DNA of 64,000 bases from Acidobacteriota bacterium (lineage in GTDB: Bacteria > Acidobacteriota > Blastocatellia > Pyrinomonadales > Pyrinomonadaceae). Below the pieces are notes generated by a model. It did no database searches. It was not told the DNA's origin and worked only from the letters and a program-made list of their open reading frames with translations. The stretch lies in contig RFGC01000038.1 of the NCBI GenBank assembly GCA_003697135.1, forward strand, positions 98,320-162,319, given 5' to 3'. A program made the position numbers and the translations under genes. Within the stretch, counting starts at the first letter, position 1. Each line of letters opens with the position of its first letter. Positions 61,740 through 64,000 of this stretch are shown piece after piece.

Positions 61740-63143
61740 ATGAAAAGTGACAGAGAAGAGTTTCTGCGGAAGATGCAAAATCTGGAATCAGGTGAAAATC
61801 CCATAACTTTCACTTACCGAATTATGGAAGCCGAAGTTCATTCACTCGAAATGGTTGATCAAATCCTTTCTGCTATAGAATCCCAAAAAAAGCTCTCTCC
61901 CAAAAAAACCGACACAATTCTAGTAAAGAAAGCACTCCATAATTTTCTACAAGCTTCAAAGCAACCAAACCCAGAAGAAGCATCGAAAGCCGAATTCGCT
62001 CTAATGGATGAAATCGAAAATTGGCACTTAAATCTTGCTCAAAGAGATAAAGCTATCTCAAGCGAAGACCTACGTTTTTATTGTGAACACTCCAAACCAC
62101 CTCTTAGTCCTTATGCTCTTTTGGCTTTGTCAAGATTTTATCTAGCTCTTCCTTTTTCTGTAGCTACGAGAACAAAATTTGACATTGTCGTAACAAAGCT
62201 TTTTACCGCAGAGCTATGGGATGGGCGACGAGAACTAACAGAGCCACCAGAAAAGATAGCAGAACATCTCAGTAAGGCATATAAAAACTGGACAAACGCT
62301 CCTTCGTTTTCAGCAGAAGATACTCCCATTATCGAAAAAGCTCTGGTGAACCTCCGAAAATTTATTGACGAAGCAGCTAAAGCCGAAGATTTAGATGAAC
62401 TTCTTGCAAAAAATCTATTCAGAGAATTCTACAATTTCAAAAATAACCTAGGTGAAAGATTTTTCGAGCCTTCAGTGGTTGCAGCTTCGATAGAATGTAA
62501 TGTCGTTCTTGGTAATCGTTATGATGAACTGCTGAGAAAAAAAGCAAACTCTCTGGGCAAGAAAACGACTGAAAAGAAATATGAAAGTGGTTACGACAAA
62601 ACTATCTCAGAAGCTGTCGGAATGACACTGAACCCTACCGAATTACTTGAAAGAGAAAAACCTGAAAAAACCGAAGAAATTCAGGTGCTACAGGCAAACA
62701 AAAAAACTGAAAAGAAGACAAAACCAAAAAAAACAACTCAAACAAAGGAAAAAACCTCAAAGGAAAAAACCAAAAAAAAGCCCTTTTTGCAAGTTAGTCC
62801 GCTACTTATCATTTTGCTAATGGTAACACTCGCATCCGCCGCTGGGCTCTATATCTATGTTAAATGGACAGATGTTCCTATCAAAAAAGCTAACGTTCAA
62901 ACCTTTGAAGTTGAAAATTCTGAGTTCAAAGATCATCTTCACGCAGGGCGAATAACAGGAGAAACCTTTTTCGGTATAGTCACGAAAAAATGGAATGTAA
63001 TGACTGATGGGGAAAGAGAAGAGTTAATCAGAAAGCTTTTAGAATTAGGCAAACAAAGAGGCTTTCGCAAAGTGGCTCTTATCAATAAAGACGGCATAAC
63101 GGTTGGAACTGGTTCGGAAAATACCATTCAAATTCAAGAATAA
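61740..63143 (+). CDS. Single-pass membrane protein with Lys-rich linker, unknown function
   Basis: 467 residues; GGGAGAGG lies just before the ATG. The N-terminal 300 residues are helical and soluble (MKSDREEFLRKMQNLESGEN..., LVKKALHNFLQASK). A strongly basic low-complexity stretch follows (about 320-347, repeated KKTEKKTKPKKTTQTKEKT type) and one membrane segment (about 352-375, LLIILLMVTLASAAGLYIYV). The C-terminal 90 residues (GRITGETFFGIVTKKWNVMT, LLELGKQRGFRKVALIN) would lie outside. The layout resembles an envelope or pilus accessory protein, but no known domain was recognised. It lies 70 bases after the pilin gene. Confidence 0.75.
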   Translation: MKSDREEFLRKMQNLESGENPITFTYRIMEAEVHSLEMVDQILSAIESQKKLSPKKTDTILVKKALHNFLQASKQPNPEEASKAEFALMDEIENWHLNLAQRDKAISSEDLRFYCEHSKPPLSPYALLALSRFYLALPFSVATRTKFDIVVTKLFTAELWDGRRELTEPPEKIAEHLSKAYKNWTNAPSFSAEDTPIIEKALVNLRKFIDEAAKAEDLDELLAKNLFREFYNFKNNLGERFFEPSVVAASIECNVVLGNRYDELLRKKANSLGKKTTEKKYESGYDKTISEAVGMTLNPTELLEREKPEKTEEIQVLQANKKTEKKTKPKKTTQTKEKTSKEKTKKKPFLQVSPLLIILLMVTLASAAGLYIYVKWTDVPIKKANVQTFEVENSEFKDHLHAGRITGETFFGIVTKKWNVMTDGEREELIRKLLELGKQRGFRKVALINKDGITVGTGSENTIQIQE

Positions 63144-63197
63144 GTATTACTCATAAGCACTAGGTGCGCTATTTTCATTCGGCAACCAATTTTCTAC

Positions 63198-63225
63198 TTG
63201 ATTTTCATCGAAAAGTTGCTATACT
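63198..63225 (+). promoter_or_regulatory. Possible promoter of glnA
   Basis: TTGATT (63198-63203) and TATACT (63220-63225) with 16 bp spacing, about 100 bp before the ATG. No GlnR-like operator or sigma-54 element was recognised here. Confidence 0.45.
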
Positions 63226-63325
63226 TCAAAGCTGTCTGCCTTTTTTACCCGGTTAAAAGTCTGGATTTAATAGTATCCTCTCTGCCTTTCTCCAAACTTA
63301 GAAAAACCATCAGGAGAACAAAAAG

Positions 63326-64000
63326 ATGAACAGTATAAAAGGTATTTTGCATTACGCAACGGAACAAGGTGCGAAATTCGTTTCTTTAAGATTTACTGAC
63401 CTACCAGGCTCTTGGCATCATTTAACCTTTCCGATTGACCAGCTCACGGAAGACTCATTTGAAGATGGCTTTGGTTTTGATGCTTCGAGTTTGCGAGGTT
63501 GGGCGGCTATTAACGAATCAGACATGCTTTTGATCCCTGATCCTTCCAGATACTGGATTGATCCGTTTGCCCACGAAAAGACTCTATGTCTTTTTGCAAA
63601 CGTCGTTGATCCAATCACAAAAGAAGGCTATGGACTCGATCCGCGAAGTGTAGCCTTGCGTGCCGAAAATTACCTAAGATTTACTGGCATAGCAGACGTA
63701 GCATACTTTGGCCCAGAAGCGGAGTTCTTCGTTTTCGATGAAGTAACCTACTTCAACGAACAAAATGAAGCTGGATATTCGATAAACTCAGAGGAAGGAC
63801 ACTGGAACAGCAGACGCACGGGCAAAGAAAATGGTGTTCTAAACACCGGCTACCACATTCGCGGGAAAGAAGGCTATGTTCCAACACCACCACTTGACAC
63901 TTTGGTAAATTTAAGAAATGCCATTGCATTAACGCTTGAAAGCGTCGGGATACAAGTCGAATGCCATCATCACGAAGTCGCTACTGCTGGACAGTGCGAA
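63326..64000 (+). CDS. glnA: Glutamine synthetase (type I), 5' part, runs off the window
   Basis: 225 codons are visible from the ATG at 63326, with AGGAG nine bases upstream; the stop is outside. The N-terminal domain has VSLRFTDLPGSWHHLTFP and FGFDASSLRGWAAINESDM, followed by the Glu-rich catalytic start YFGPEAEFFVFD and VECHHHEVATAGQCE, which carry metal-binding Glu and the nearby His. The enzyme makes glutamine from glutamate, ammonia and ATP. The SLRGW form is the standard GSI pattern; the adenylylation site lies beyond the window. Confidence 0.94.
   Translation, partial: MNSIKGILHYATEQGAKFVSLRFTDLPGSWHHLTFPIDQLTEDSFEDGFGFDASSLRGWAAINESDMLLIPDPSRYWIDPFAHEKTLCLFANVVDPITKEGYGLDPRSVALRAENYLRFTGIADVAYFGPEAEFFVFDEVTYFNEQNEAGYSINSEEGHWNSRRTGKENGVLNTGYHIRGKEGYVPTPPLDTLVNLRNAIALTLESVGIQVECHHHEVATAGQCE

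Overview
The window is AT-rich bacterial chromosome, almost fully coding, with about 46 protein genes on both strands in short operons. No phage genes, transposases, rRNA or CRISPR array were seen. The gene content points to a Gram-negative heterotroph. My best guess is an Acidobacteriota lineage (Blastocatellia/Pyrinomonadales-like): an Oar-type TonB receptor with a carboxypeptidase-regulatory plug domain, a subtilase ending in VCBS/FG-GAP repeats, a CSLREA beta-helix protein, an ECF sigma/RskA-like anti-sigma pair and an MCE protein with GxGTxGKL repeats. This assignment is inferred from family content, not from a marker tree.

Layout. 1-1461: 3' end of pyruvate phosphate dikinase. 1670-3230 (minus): two tandem paralogous small membrane proteins of unknown function, the downstream one broken by a 32-bp tandem duplication, followed by a 43-codon ORF with a consensus ribosome site. 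3720-5639: DsbD-like reductase. 5682-6706: a TPR-like membrane protein and a YkgJ-type cysteine cluster protein. 6799-13359: a surface-glycan operon (multi-TM glycosyltransferase-like protein, NodU-family carbamoyltransferase, sugar-nucleotide epimerase, two GT4 glycosyltransferases). 13404-15552: an MCE-domain protein and an ABC-ATPase-like protein that has lost its catalytic residues. 15653-24842: exported proteins (subtilase, amidohydrolase, TonB-domain protein, 14-repeat YCF48 propeller) with a cysteine dioxygenase and RNase HI. 25042-28539: pyruvate dehydrogenase E1alpha, E1beta and E2. 28606-33584 (minus): maltodextrin genes (MFS transporter, secreted GH13 enzyme, MalQ). 33708-39024 (minus): Oar-like receptor and M48 protease. 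39257-42327: dxs with a DsbA-like lipoprotein and a VKOR homologue. 42487-46834: ECF sigma, anti-sigma and a two-unit M16 protease. 46911-49700: cupin, PgsA and the CSLREA beta-helix protein. 49776-53228: two tRNAs, a pilin-like protein, RimO and an exported unknown. 53331-60973: FtsY, an HpcH-like aldolase, an O-antigen-ligase-like protein, a BMP lipoprotein, PlsC, a methyltransferase and a frameshifted dapB. 61093-64000: a pilin behind a sigma-54-type promoter, a K-rich single-TM unknown and the 5' part of glutamine synthetase.

How they fit. Central carbon flow (PPDK, PDH, maltodextrin breakdown, DXS) sits beside a large cell-envelope programme: surface glycan assembly, lipid transport (MCE), phospholipid synthesis (PgsA, PlsC), outer-membrane import, pili and exported repeat proteins. 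Two thiol-redox modules (DsbD, and DsbA plus VKOR) fit a proteome rich in exported proteins. The most unusual items are the catalytically degenerate ABC-like protein next to the MCE gene, the paralogue pair with a fresh duplication, the frameshift in dapB, and paired 16-bp palindromes abutting a tRNA promoter.
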